A stretch of DNA of 64,000 bases, from assembly GCF_900172335.1 (NCBI RefSeq), contig NZ_FWFX01000006.1, forward strand, positions 1-64,000, written 5' to 3'. Origin of the DNA: Roseovarius albus (GTDB lineage: Bacteria; Pseudomonadota; Alphaproteobacteria; Rhodobacterales; Rhodobacteraceae). The notes under the pieces are model-generated. The model had not been told where the DNA came from. It made no database searches and worked only from the letters and a program-made list of their open reading frames with translations. Positions within the stretch are counted from its first letter, which is position 1; every line of letters begins with the position of its first letter. Below are positions 55,173 through 64,000 of the stretch, piece after piece. The position numbers and the translations under genes were made by a program.

Positions 55173-57566
55173 ATGGCGAAATCTCTTCCCTCGGACGTGC
55201 AGGTCGCCATTGTTGGCGGCGGTATCGTTGGCTGTGCCACGGCCTATCATCTGGCCAAGGCAGGGTGGTCCGTTGCGCTGTTTGAGCGCAAAAAGCTGAC
55301 CTCGGGCACGACATGGCATGCGGCGGGGTTGGTGTCAGAGACGCAGGGCGTACCAATAATGTCAGCGCTGGCCAAATATGGTCTCGAGCTGATGGAAAGT
55401 CTGGAAGAGGAAACCGGCCAGAACACTGGGTTCAAGCGCAATGGTTCGATCACTTTGTCATTGACAGAACCGCGGATGCAGGAACTGCGGCGCAAGGTGG
55501 ACTATGCTCTTGGCTGTAGCATCCGGGCGGAAGAGATCAGTGTGGCGGAAGCTCAAGATCGCTGGCCTTTGCTGTCTACACATGATGCGAAGGGTGCATT
55601 CTGGTTTCCGGGTGATGGTTACACCAATCCGATTGATACCACCATGGCGCTGGCCAAGGGCGCGCGGATGCATGGCGCGCAGGTTTTTGAGGAGTGCAAG
55701 GTCGAGGAGGTTGTCATCGAACAAGGCAGCGCCATCGGCGTGGAAACCACACAAGGATTGGTGCGGGCCGAGCATGTGGTCAATGCCACCGGTATGTGGG
55801 CGCGGGAATTCGGGCTAAGCCACGGGGTACAGATCCCCTTGCACTATACTAATCACTACTATGTGGTGACCGATCCGATTCAAGGCGTGACAGGCGACTT
55901 GCCGGTGCTGCGCGTGATGGATGAATATGCCTATTACAAGGAAGATGCGGGAAAGCTCCTGATTGGCTGCTCTGAGCCGCATGCGACGCCGTGGTTGCCT
56001 GAGGAGGGGATCCCAGAGCATTTTGAATTTGATGAATTGCCTTGCGACGAAGAGCACCTTTATCCGATTTTGGAAGCGGCAATGGAGCGGGTGCCCGCCT
56101 TGGCCAGCTCCGGCATTCGCAAGTTTTTCAACGGGCCAGAGTGTTTTACGCCGGACGCCAAACACTATCTGGGGCCAATCACGGATGTGAAAGGGCTTTG
56201 GGTGGTGGCAGGGTTCAATTCGACCGGTATCCAAAACGGACCGGGGGCAGGGCGCGCCTTGGCCGAATGGATCATGGCGGGCCACATGACCATGGACCTG
56301 ACAGATGTGGACAGTCGCCGAATTCTGCCGGGGCTGAACGCGCGTAGCTATACTGCCACTAAGGCAGCGGAAACGCTCTCGCATGCCTATGCGATGCACT
56401 GGCCTTACTTACGAAAGACGAAGGCGCGGGGGTTGCGACGTACACCTTTCTATGCAGCGTTGAAGGAAGCGGGTGCACAGTTTGGCAGCGCCAATGGCTG
56501 GGAACGGCCATTGGTTTATGGTGCTGCGCTGACAGACGGGTTTGACCGCCAGCCGTGGTTCGAGGCCTGGAAGGCCGAACATGAGGCTTTGCGCAATGAC
56601 CTGGGGCTGATTGACCTGACATTTGGGCGCTTCATTGTGAATGGCGCACAATCTGAGGCCCAGATGCAGCGGCTTTGCGGGGCGAATATGGCGGTACCCG
56701 TAGGCACGCTGGTGTATACGCATATGTTCAACGCTCATGGCGGGATTGAGGCGGATGTGACCGTGGCGTGCCTTAGCTCCAGCCGCTATTTAGTCATGGC
56801 CTCCGCCGGGGCAGAGCCACAGACCGAAAGCTGGCTTAAGACCCAACTCGAAGGCACAGGGGTGAATATGGTGAATGTTACTTCGTCTGAGGCAACGCTC
56901 GCGATCATGGGACCGCGGGCGCGTGACTTTCTGTCTGACCTTACGGATTCGGATCTGTCGAACGCCGCCTTTCCCTTTGGAACCTGGCAAGATCTGCACA
57001 TCGGCCATTGCCCGATACGAGCGCATCGGATCACCTATGTGGGGGAGTTGGGTTGGGAACTACATATTCCAAGCGAATATGCCCCACAGGTCTTTGAGAC
57101 CATTGTGGCTGCGCCGAATACACCACGTCCATGTGGAGGCATAGCGGTCGACAGTTGTCGGATCGAGAAGGGTTTTCGCCATTGGGGGCATGATATCGGG
57201 CCTTTCGACAATCCTGTTACGGCTGGCCTGACGTTTGCCTGCGACTTTGAAACAGATTTCTCAGGTAAGGCGGCCATAGTTGCACAGCGCTCTGCCGGCG
57301 TCTCCAGCCGTATTTTACAGTTCCGTCTTGAGGATCCGAAGGCACTTGTCTTTGGAAATGAGCCCATTTTGCGCGAAGGGCAGGTTGTTGGACGCCTTAC
57401 ATCGGCCAGCTATGGCTGGAGCGTAGGGGCTGGCATAGGCATGGGGTACGTTTCTTGCGAGACAGGCACAAAAGCTAGTGATCTTATCTCTGGGAGTTAT
57501 CAAATTCTCGTTGAGGGCCGGGCTGTCGGAGCGACAGTCAGTGTCCGTGCTTTGTACAGTCCTTGA
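55173..57566 (+). CDS. FAD-dependent dimethylglycine/sarcosine dehydrogenase-like protein, second copy
   Basis: 797 residues, the same two-domain layout as the gene before it. It has VAIVGGGIVGCATAYHLAKAG, the flavin-linking TSGTTWHAAGL, and the folate-binding half with YVGELGWELHIPSE and RIEKGFRHWGHDIG. GAGGA six bases before the ATG. The two neighbours are clearly paralogous but diverged along the chain, so each may take a different step (dimethylglycine to sarcosine, sarcosine to glycine) or a different amine. No electron-transfer flavoprotein genes are in view. Confidence 0.93.
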   Translation: MAKSLPSDVQVAIVGGGIVGCATAYHLAKAGWSVALFERKKLTSGTTWHAAGLVSETQGVPIMSALAKYGLELMESLEEETGQNTGFKRNGSITLSLTEPRMQELRRKVDYALGCSIRAEEISVAEAQDRWPLLSTHDAKGAFWFPGDGYTNPIDTTMALAKGARMHGAQVFEECKVEEVVIEQGSAIGVETTQGLVRAEHVVNATGMWAREFGLSHGVQIPLHYTNHYYVVTDPIQGVTGDLPVLRVMDEYAYYKEDAGKLLIGCSEPHATPWLPEEGIPEHFEFDELPCDEEHLYPILEAAMERVPALASSGIRKFFNGPECFTPDAKHYLGPITDVKGLWVVAGFNSTGIQNGPGAGRALAEWIMAGHMTMDLTDVDSRRILPGLNARSYTATKAAETLSHAYAMHWPYLRKTKARGLRRTPFYAALKEAGAQFGSANGWERPLVYGAALTDGFDRQPWFEAWKAEHEALRNDLGLIDLTFGRFIVNGAQSEAQMQRLCGANMAVPVGTLVYTHMFNAHGGIEADVTVACLSSSRYLVMASAGAEPQTESWLKTQLEGTGVNMVNVTSSEATLAIMGPRARDFLSDLTDSDLSNAAFPFGTWQDLHIGHCPIRAHRITYVGELGWELHIPSEYAPQVFETIVAAPNTPRPCGGIAVDSCRIEKGFRHWGHDIGPFDNPVTAGLTFACDFETDFSGKAAIVAQRSAGVSSRILQFRLEDPKALVFGNEPILREGQVVGRLTSASYGWSVGAGIGMGYVSCETGTKASDLISGSYQILVEGRAVGATVSVRALYSP

Positions 57567-57673
57567 ACCCTCACGGCTGTGGCCAATGAGCAATAGTCGC
57601 GGAGCATTTCCAGCAGGTTATCGAAATTTCGATGGCACTGACTATCTGCATGTCAACTCTAAAGGATGCAGAG

Positions 57674-58573
57674 ATGAATAAACACATGGCCCTATCGGCT
57701 TCGGCGATGGTCGCTGCCTTAGTTACGACCACTCCAGCTCAAGCCCAGATGCCAACCGGCTGGTTGAATCAAGTGGATGGGCTTGCGATTTATCAAGGCA
57801 GTGCTGATCTCGACAATGGAGGCGACTTCACCGCGACTCGTACATTTTTGCGGGGCACTGCGCTGTTCAAATTTGATAACGGAAACTCGGCAGGGTTGTC
57901 GGTGAATTTCGGTCAGTTCGATTACGAATTCAGTCAAGCCTCAACACAGCCATGGAACGACATCCGCGACATCCGCATCTCTACGCCGGTGCGGCTCCAG
58001 CTTGGGGAACGCGCCAGCCTTTTTGCTGCGCCACAAGTGCGCTGGGATTATCAGCGTGGGGCAGATGCGTCAGATGGGGTGACTGCAGGTCTATTTGCCG
58101 GTGCTTCTTGGGAAATTAGTGATAGTCTGACGCTGGGCCCCGCCTTTGGCGCTTTCAGTCAGCTGGAAGAAAGCGAATTGCAGTTCTTTCCTGCCTTGCT
58201 CGTTGATTGGGACATTAGCGATCGATGGAATTTGAATACAGGTTCGGGGCTTGGGGCCACCGGAGGCCCGGGACTTACGTTGAAATACGCGTATAACGAC
58301 AAACTTGACCTCTCACTCTCTGCGCGGGCGGAAAGCGTGCGGTTTCGCCTTGATGACGTAGGTGTTGCGCCTGACGGTGTCGGCGAAGACGATAGCATAC
58401 CTGTTGTTGTGGCGATCAGTTACGCCCCAAATCCTGGCATGTCGTTCAATGTTTTCGCCGGTGCCGAATTTAACGGGGAATTGTCCTTGGACGATGCAAA
58501 TGGCAATCAGATCAGCAGCCAGTCTTACGATACAGCGCCGATTTTTGGTGGGTCATTTCGCATAAGATTCTAG
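57674..58573 (+). CDS. Outer-membrane beta-barrel protein, unknown function
   Basis: 299 residues from the ATG at 57674 (AAAGGA seven or eight bases before); a longer frame from 57632 has no signal. A signal peptide ends near TPAQAQ. The mature part alternates polar and hydrophobic residues in many short strands and ends GGSFRIRF with a terminal Phe, as in outer-membrane barrels. It recalls a DUF6268-type barrel, but I am not certain. It lies 107 bases after the dehydrogenase operon on the same strand and is convergent with lysR. Confidence 0.75.
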   Translation: MNKHMALSASAMVAALVTTTPAQAQMPTGWLNQVDGLAIYQGSADLDNGGDFTATRTFLRGTALFKFDNGNSAGLSVNFGQFDYEFSQASTQPWNDIRDIRISTPVRLQLGERASLFAAPQVRWDYQRGADASDGVTAGLFAGASWEISDSLTLGPAFGAFSQLEESELQFFPALLVDWDISDRWNLNTGSGLGATGGPGLTLKYAYNDKLDLSLSARAESVRFRLDDVGVAPDGVGEDDSIPVVVAISYAPNPGMSFNVFAGAEFNGELSLDDANGNQISSQSYDTAPIFGGSFRIRF

Positions 58574-58582
58574 TTTTCCAGA

Positions 58583-59509
58583 TCACGTGGATTGAAATCC
58601 TCCATCCGGGAACGCACACCATTCGGCCAGCAGTTCGGCGACCTCACGGATTGGATCGCCATCCACCATGTCTTCATTGCGCAGGATCGCCGACCAAGGC
58701 ACAGTGAGGCCGTCTTGCGTGACCTGTGCGCCGACAATGCGGCCTTCGGTTATGGCCGTTTGCAACGCCCAGTTGGACAAAACGCTGGTGCCCAGATCCG
58801 AGGCGACCAGCTCAACAATTGCTTCGGGCAGCTCCACGGTTGCGGCCCATTTTGGGTAGCTTTCCGTGGGTCGGAACAGGCGGGCGAACTCGCGGTCGGG
58901 TTCGGGGACCTTGGTGTAGGTAATGAAGGGCTCGCCGACGATGTCGCTGCCTTCGACAAAACTGCGATCTGCGAGTCGGTGCGATGGTGCCATGATGTAT
59001 AGTAACGGATCCTGAAACAGGGGGACCGAAGACACGCCGGTTTGGTTGATGTCCCCAGACATTATTGCGATGTCGATGTGGCGGTTGAGGACACTGGTTA
59101 GCGGGTCGCTACGCGCACCGGCCATGATCTGTAGGTCAATGCCTTGTGTGCGGGACTTCATGAACTTGATGAACGAGGGCAGCCAGCGATAGTTGCTGTA
59201 GGCCTCAACCGACAGGCGCACGACATGTTGGATGCCAGCATTCATCCGACGCACATCATCTTCGGCGCGAGCAAGGTCCGTCAGGATGCGTTCGGCCACC
59301 ACGGCCATGTGCTCAGCCGCAGGGGTGACGCGCAGGCGTTTATGCATGCGTGTAAAGAGTGGCACGTCTAGCCGGCGTTCTGCCTCGCGCAGGCGATGCG
59401 ATAGGGCCGACGGAGTGACGCCAAGCTTTTCAGCGGCGTCGGTGATCCGACCGGTTTCGATGATTGCCTGGATTAATTGCAAGTGGCGGAGGTCGAGCAG
59501 AGGGCGCAT
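58583..59509 (-). CDS. LysR-family transcriptional regulator
   Basis: 308 residues. The N-terminal winged helix-turn-helix (about 4-63) reads LRHLQLIQAIIETGRITDAAEKLGVTPSALSHRLREAERRL. An LysR substrate-binding domain follows (about 90-295) with GDINQTGVSSVPLF and ASDLGTSVLSNWAL. It is divergent from the aminotransferase gene with about 100 bases between them, the usual layout for a LysR protein controlling its neighbour. It also ends 9 bases from the convergent barrel gene. The effector is unknown. Confidence 0.94.
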   Translation of the reverse strand: MRPLLDLRHLQLIQAIIETGRITDAAEKLGVTPSALSHRLREAERRLDVPLFTRMHKRLRVTPAAEHMAVVAERILTDLARAEDDVRRMNAGIQHVVRLSVEAYSNYRWLPSFIKFMKSRTQGIDLQIMAGARSDPLTSVLNRHIDIAIMSGDINQTGVSSVPLFQDPLLYIMAPSHRLADRSFVEGSDIVGEPFITYTKVPEPDREFARLFRPTESYPKWAATVELPEAIVELVASDLGTSVLSNWALQTAITEGRIVGAQVTQDGLTVPWSAILRNEDMVDGDPIREVAELLAEWCAFPDGGFQST

Positions 59510-59610
59510 GTTTTTACCTGAGAGAAATTCACAAAAGTGAGAAAACTTCGAGATTGGAATTCAGTCAAGTTGATTGTCAAATCAGCACAAAAATTCGCAT
59601 AGGATCCGAT

Positions 59611-60987
59611 ATGAACGCTGACGCCCTCCGCTCGATCAAGCAAGATATGGCCCACCATGTACATCCGCAGTCAAATCTGCGCCAGCATGCAGAACAGGGG
59701 CCGTTGATGATAACCCACGGAAAAGGTGTGTTTATCTATGATAGCGAAGGCCGCGAAATCATTGATGGCTTTTCAGGGCTGGGCTGTGTGAGCCTCGGAT
59801 ACAACAACGAGCGGCTGGTCAATGCGGCAATCCGTCAGATGAACACGCTGCCTTTTGCGCCGACGTTCTATAATCGGTCGCATCCGCGTGTGGCTGAACT
59901 GGGCGAACGGCTGATTGACATGGCGCCGAGCGGGATGAACCGGGTGATGTTCCAATGTTCGGGATCCGAGGCGAACGATACGGCGATCAAGTTGTTATGG
60001 TACACCAACACAGCGCGCGGGGAGCCGCAACGTCGTAAGATTATTGGTCGCGTCCGAGGGTACCATGGAAATACCATTGCGACTGTGTCCTTGTCGGGAC
60101 AACCCCACATGCACGCTAAATTCGGCCTGCCATTGCCTGAGTTCAAACATACAGAACTGCCGAATTACTATCGCTTCCACATTGATGGCGAAAGCGAGGA
60201 AGAGTTCTCGGGGCGTATGGCTGCCAAATTCGAAGAGCTGATCCTGGCTGAGGGGCCAGAAACTGTTGCAGCGTTCTTTGCTGAGCCTGCAATTTCGGGT
60301 GGAGGTGCTTTGATGCCGCCCGAAGGGTATTGGCGTGAAATGCAGGCTGTTCTGCGCAAATATGACATCAAGCTTTTGGCAGATGAGGTGGTTTGCGGGT
60401 TTGGTCGGACCGGTAATATGTGGGGGTCACAAACCTGGGGGCTGGAGCCGGACATGGTGAGCTGCGCCAAGGCGCTGTCAGCGGCGTTCTTTCCAATCTC
60501 GGCGCTGATGTTCAAGGATGCACTTTACGCAGACATGATTAAAAACTCGGATGAAGTTGGCACTTTTGGTCATGGATACACCTATGCTGGTCACCCGGTC
60601 GGGGCGGCAGTGAGCCTTGAGGCGCTGGACATTTATGATGAGATTGATCTGGTCGGTCAAGTGCGCAGAGTGTCAAAAAGGTTCCTTGAAAACTGCCATG
60701 CCATGGCAGATCACCCCTTGGTCGCCGAAGTCCGTGGCGTGGGCCTGTTCTGCGGATTTGAGTTGATGAAAGACGCCAAGGCGCGGGAACCGTTTGATCC
60801 TGCGTGGAAAGTGGGCGAATTGGTGCAAAACTTTGCCCATGACCGGGGCTTGTATTTGCGGGCAATCGGGGATCGTATGAGCTTCATGCCGCCGTTGATC
60901 ATCAACGAAGACGAGATTGACATTGCCACAGAGCGGTTCAAAGGCGCGCTGGACGACGCCTGGGCTGTGATCAAGGCTAAGATGTAA
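59611..60987 (+). CDS. Class III PLP aminotransferase (omega-amino acid/amine type)
   Basis: 458 residues from the ATG at 59611 (AGGA six bases before). It has the family landmarks IIDGFSGLGCVSLGYNN, FQCSGSEANDTAIKLLWY, VRGYHGNTIATVSLSG, LLADEVVCGFGRTGNMWG and the PLP lysine K287 in MVSCAKALSAAFFP. It is of the taurine/omega-amino-acid:pyruvate type rather than GabT. First gene of a run with an aldehyde dehydrogenase 13 bases later; such pairs deaminate an amine to an aldehyde and oxidise it. Controlled presumably by the divergent LysR. Confidence 0.92.
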   Translation: MNADALRSIKQDMAHHVHPQSNLRQHAEQGPLMITHGKGVFIYDSEGREIIDGFSGLGCVSLGYNNERLVNAAIRQMNTLPFAPTFYNRSHPRVAELGERLIDMAPSGMNRVMFQCSGSEANDTAIKLLWYTNTARGEPQRRKIIGRVRGYHGNTIATVSLSGQPHMHAKFGLPLPEFKHTELPNYYRFHIDGESEEEFSGRMAAKFEELILAEGPETVAAFFAEPAISGGGALMPPEGYWREMQAVLRKYDIKLLADEVVCGFGRTGNMWGSQTWGLEPDMVSCAKALSAAFFPISALMFKDALYADMIKNSDEVGTFGHGYTYAGHPVGAAVSLEALDIYDEIDLVGQVRRVSKRFLENCHAMADHPLVAEVRGVGLFCGFELMKDAKAREPFDPAWKVGELVQNFAHDRGLYLRAIGDRMSFMPPLIINEDEIDIATERFKGALDDAWAVIKAKM

Positions 60988-61000
60988 GGGAGAGGGTGGA

Positions 61001-62491
61001 ATGGGAACACTGTTGGAACCAAAACTGCCGGATGCCGGACTAGCAGGAAGCTATATCAACGGCGCGTGGCATTGGCCTGCCGATGGGCGCACGATCACGA
61101 TTGAGAACCCTTCACGTCGCGCACCCATTTGCGATGTCGGGCGCGGCACGTCAGCCGAAGTGGATTTGGCTGTTCAAGCCGCCCGTGCCGCACAGCCTGC
61201 GTGGCGCTCTCTTGCGGCGGCCGAGCGTGGTAAGCTTTTGACCGAGTTGGGCCGTCGGTTGGAGGAGAATGCTGAGGAGGTGGCACGCGTCCTGGCGGCA
61301 GAGTCTGGAAATGCCATCAAGACACAGTCGCGTGGTGAGGCGATGGGCGCAGCCGGAGTATTGAAATATTACGGCGGTGTCGCGGTTGAGCAGAAGGGTG
61401 AGACCCTGCCGCTGGGGCCAGGGCTGTTGAGCTACTCCACCCGCGAGCCACATGGCGTGGTGGGGTCGATCATTCCGTGGAACTCGCCGCTGCAGCTGGG
61501 TTGCGTGAAAATTTCCATGGCCTTGTCGACGGGCAATTGTCTGGTTTTGAAACCTGCCGAGGATGCGCCTTTGGCAATTTTGAAACTGGTAGAACTGGCC
61601 GATGGGCTGTTCCCGCCCGGCGTGTTCAACGTGGTGACCGGGTTAGGCGAAGAAGCCGGGGCGGCAATTGCGAACCATCCGGGAATCGACAAGGTGTCTT
61701 TCACCGGCTCATCAGAAGTCGGTAAGTTGATCGGCCATGCTGCGGCGGATCGGATTGCCAAACTGACGCTGGAACTGGGTGGCAAATCCCCGACAATTGT
61801 TTTTCCGGATGCGATTGCAAACGGTCGATTGGATAGCGCAGCGCAGCAGGTGGCAAATGCCATGCGTTTCGCCCGTCAAGGGCAAAGCTGCACGGCGGGG
61901 TCGCGGCTGTTTGTTCACAAAGACATCTGGGATGCGTTGATGCCAACAGTGGCTGAGAAGTCGGCGGCTTTGAAGGTGGGCGATGCGCTGGATCCAGATG
62001 TAGATATGGGGGCGGTGGTCAATTCCGAACGATACGGGGAGATCCGTGCCTATGTGGCAGAAGCACAAGCGGAGGGGGCGACATTCCTGATTGGAGAGGT
62101 GCCGGAAGAAGAGCCCGCTGGATTCACGCCAAACCCCACCATCATCACAGGTGTCGACAACGATTGGCGAATTGCGCGTGAAGAGGTGTTTGGCCCGGTT
62201 ATGGTGGCGATCCCGTTTGAGGATGAGGCCGAGGTGATCGAGATGGCCAATGATACGCATTATGGTTTAGCGGCCTTTCTGTTCACCCATGACATCAGCC
62301 GGATCACACGCCTGACACGGGCTATCGATGCGGGCTGGATTCAGGTCAACCAAGGTGGCGGGCAGATTCCCGGCATGTCTTATGGCGGCACCAAGCAATC
62401 GGGCATGGGCAGTGAATACTCGATCGAGGGCGCGCTCGAGGCCTATACCTATCGCAAATGTGTGACCATCAACATTGAGGATGGTGCATGA
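61001..62491 (+). CDS. NAD(P)-dependent aldehyde dehydrogenase
   Basis: 496 residues. It has IIPWNSPLQLGCVKISMALSTG, FTGSSEVGKLIGH, the general base Glu in LELGGKSPTIVF, the nucleophilic Cys in GQSCTAGSRLFV, and REEVFGPVMVAIPF. Broad aldehyde dehydrogenase group; substrate not readable. GAGAGGG precedes the ATG. It probably oxidises the aldehyde made by the aminotransferase upstream. It overlaps the SelA-like gene by four bases (ATGA). Confidence 0.93.
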   Translation: MGTLLEPKLPDAGLAGSYINGAWHWPADGRTITIENPSRRAPICDVGRGTSAEVDLAVQAARAAQPAWRSLAAAERGKLLTELGRRLEENAEEVARVLAAESGNAIKTQSRGEAMGAAGVLKYYGGVAVEQKGETLPLGPGLLSYSTREPHGVVGSIIPWNSPLQLGCVKISMALSTGNCLVLKPAEDAPLAILKLVELADGLFPPGVFNVVTGLGEEAGAAIANHPGIDKVSFTGSSEVGKLIGHAAADRIAKLTLELGGKSPTIVFPDAIANGRLDSAAQQVANAMRFARQGQSCTAGSRLFVHKDIWDALMPTVAEKSAALKVGDALDPDVDMGAVVNSERYGEIRAYVAEAQAEGATFLIGEVPEEEPAGFTPNPTIITGVDNDWRIAREEVFGPVMVAIPFEDEAEVIEMANDTHYGLAAFLFTHDISRITRLTRAIDAGWIQVNQGGGQIPGMSYGGTKQSGMGSEYSIEGALEAYTYRKCVTINIEDGA

Positions 62492-63750
62492 GCGAAGACC
62501 GCTTCGGCAATGTGATCGATCCGGGCGTCGGCTATGCCCGGGGTAAGATTTTGCGTAACTCGGCAGATGAAGTCCGGCGTCTGGCGCAGGCGGGACGGGT
62601 TGCCGAGGAGTTTGTTGCCCGCGAAGGCATCGACACGATCGCGATCTGCACTGGCAACATTCGGTTTTATCCCGTCTCATCGGATGATCTGACTGTGAAT
62701 TGCGAAGAGTGGATCGGGCCCGGCTTGTTTGCCGAAGAATTGCGACAGGCTGCCATTGCCCACATGGGAGGCAGTGGGCACGAGGCCGTTGCCGTGATCA
62801 ATCGCACGAGCGCAGGGATCATTGCGGCGATCTTGGCGCATGCCAATAACCGCCCGGTGGTGTCGTTGGTGCCGCAGGGCGACCGCAGCCATGCCTCAGT
62901 CACGCGCGGAGCCAAGTTGGCAAATGTACCCGTGTCTGAGGTCTATGATCTGGAGGAGCTGGAGAACGCGCTTAGTACTTGTCAGCCTTCGTTAGTGATC
63001 ATCACCACGGTGACGTCGGAGCTCGCCTGTTTGCCGGATGAACTGACCGTTTCAGGTGTGCAAATGGCTCAGACTGCGGGATGTACTGTGATGTTGGATG
63101 AGGCCTACGGTGCAAGGTTCCGACCGGTGTTGTTAGGCGGGGTGCCAGCATTAACACTTGGGGCGGATCTGGTGATCACCAATGCCGATAAGGCGGGTCT
63201 TTCTGGGCCGCGCGCAGGGGTATTGTGTGGGCGACCAGAAGTCGTCATTTCCGTGCAGGCCAAAGCCAGCGAACTTGGGATGGAGGCTAGGGCACCGATT
63301 GCAGTGGGTGCGATGCGCAGTTTACAGGGGTTTACCCCGAATCTGCTGTTGCAAGAGGCGCAGGATGGGCAAGATCTCGCGGCGGCATTGGAAGAGCGAT
63401 TGGGGCCAGAGAATGTTATCCGTTCAGCGCTGGGGCCGAAGGTTGATGAGCAAGATGCCATGTCCATTATTTTGGAAATGGCAAGCGAAGAGGCAACCCA
63501 ACGTGTTCCGGCAGAGGTAACCGCTGCAGTGGGCATGCTGATGTTGCGCGAAAAGGGTATTGTGACGGTGAACACGCATGGCCAGCCCGGTGGACGGGTA
63601 TCGATCCGGCTAAAACCGACAACGGGTGCTATTGCACGCGCGGGTGGAGCTGACGCAGTGGCACAATGTGTCATGACTGCGCTTCATGAGGTCGCTGAGA
63701 AATTGGACGACCATGAGTGGTTTTCCCGTGTGCTGTTTGGAGAAGAATGA
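62488..63750 (+). CDS. SelA-like fold-type I PLP enzyme
   Basis: 420 residues related to the selenocysteine synthase/D-glucosaminate-6-phosphate ammonia-lyase group. It has AVINRTSAGIIAAILAHANN, LVPQGDRSHASVTRGAKLANV, VMLDEAYGARFRP and the PLP lysine K235 in ITNADKAGLSGPRAGVLCG. It is too small and differently placed to be SelA (about 460 residues, with selB). Likely roles are elimination, aldol cleavage or racemisation of an amino acid. Translationally coupled to the aldehyde dehydrogenase, and its stop abuts the start of the next gene. Confidence 0.85.
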   Translation: MSEDRFGNVIDPGVGYARGKILRNSADEVRRLAQAGRVAEEFVAREGIDTIAICTGNIRFYPVSSDDLTVNCEEWIGPGLFAEELRQAAIAHMGGSGHEAVAVINRTSAGIIAAILAHANNRPVVSLVPQGDRSHASVTRGAKLANVPVSEVYDLEELENALSTCQPSLVIITTVTSELACLPDELTVSGVQMAQTAGCTVMLDEAYGARFRPVLLGGVPALTLGADLVITNADKAGLSGPRAGVLCGRPEVVISVQAKASELGMEARAPIAVGAMRSLQGFTPNLLLQEAQDGQDLAAALEERLGPENVIRSALGPKVDEQDAMSIILEMASEEATQRVPAEVTAAVGMLMLREKGIVTVNTHGQPGGRVSIRLKPTTGAIARAGGADAVAQCVMTALHEVAEKLDDHEWFSRVLFGEE

Positions 63751-64000
63751 ATGGCGGATGTAGAATTGATCACCCGATTGGATGACCGGCTGGATCAGTT
63801 GGTCAATATCGATATGGGCGAGCGCGGGGTTGAACATTTGTTTAAAGCCGCACGCGCCATTGAAGGCAGGTCTTTGGTGGGGGCAGCCGCAGATGCGCTG
63901 ATGGCTGTGCCAGAAGGGGGCACAGCCATATTGACCACAGGGTCTGTGTCGCGTGCTTGGATTACGCCGGAACTGGGGGAAAACGATGGCCCATCGGGGG
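63751..64000 (+). CDS. DUF4392 / D-glutamate-cyclase-like protein, N-terminal part
   Basis: The first 83 residues only; the gene runs off the window. The start follows the previous stop with no gap. Residues about 45-80 (GAAADALMAVPEGGTAILTTG...PELGENDGPSG) match the glycine-rich opening of DUF4392 proteins, whose studied relative (DGLUCY) turns D-glutamate into 5-oxo-D-proline. The call rests on this one segment and should be read as probable. Confidence 0.7.
   Translation, partial: MADVELITRLDDRLDQLVNIDMGERGVEHLFKAARAIEGRSLVGAAADALMAVPEGGTAILTTGSVSRAWITPELGENDGPSG

Noticed and set aside
62488-63750. Selenocysteine synthase SelA
   Set aside because: Shorter than SelA, not beside selB or tRNA-Sec, and part of a catabolic run; only the fold is shared.

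Overview
The window looks like chromosomal DNA of a marine alphaproteobacterium of the Roseobacter group (Rhodobacteraceae). The support is the mix of genes: a Hint-domain protein with short Gly/Asp-rich repeats, a non-pyrrolysine MttB-family methyltransferase beside two dimethylglycine/sarcosine dehydrogenase-like flavoproteins, a cox-type molybdenum hydroxylase operon, a RimB-RimK fusion, and KpsC/KpsS capsule genes. The species cannot be named from the sequence alone. Gene calls rest on reading translated motifs; no database search was run.

Layout. 1-123: the 5' tip of an IS3-type transposase gene leaving the window. 0.7-9.2 kb: housekeeping genes (NfeD/SPFH pair, RimB-RimK fusion, tgt, lon, two tandem histidine phosphatases, tRNA-Val). 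9.2-12 kb: SRAP protein, YceI, AraC/GyrI-type regulator. 12-16.6 kb: minus-strand capsule block kpsS-kpsD-kpsC without the ABC exporter. 16.7-21.8 kb: riboflavin synthase, a decayed exported-protein gene, an outer-membrane barrel, an MscS channel, a small lipoprotein and a Nudix protein. 22-26.2 kb: RND efflux pair behind a perfect palindrome. 26.6-33.3 kb: CAP-domain protein, molybdenum hydroxylase operon with its own MoaD-like gene behind a 20-bp palindrome, and the Hint protein. 33.6-36.1 kb: paired fluoride channels, a duplicated STAS-like protein and a PPOX flavoprotein.

36.1-46.8 kb is a catabolic block: CoA-transferase, gabD, gabT, a divergent XRE-cupin regulator, an adenylate-cyclase/TPR protein, a nitrilase-type amidase, a C45-type N-acyl hydrolase, a VOC protein and a small unknown protein. 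An almost identical inverted repeat (ACACTATG-N3-CATAGTGT) lies between gabT and the regulator and, twice, between the C45 and VOC genes. This suggests that one regulator joins GABA use to hydrolysis of an amide.

46.8-51.2 kb: an unassigned ATP-grasp protein, a PpiC-type isomerase translationally coupled to a HupE/UreJ-like membrane protein, and a fatty-acid/carotenoid hydroxylase-like protein. 51.2-57.6 kb: mttB-like gene plus two tandem FAD/GcvT dehydrogenases, a likely methylated-amine demethylation operon. 57.7-64 kb: an outer-membrane barrel, then a LysR gene facing a tight run of class III aminotransferase, aldehyde dehydrogenase, a SelA-like PLP enzyme and a DUF4392/D-glutamate-cyclase-like gene cut by the window end. 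The last run is the best candidate here for an undescribed pathway; the amide/GABA regulon is the second.
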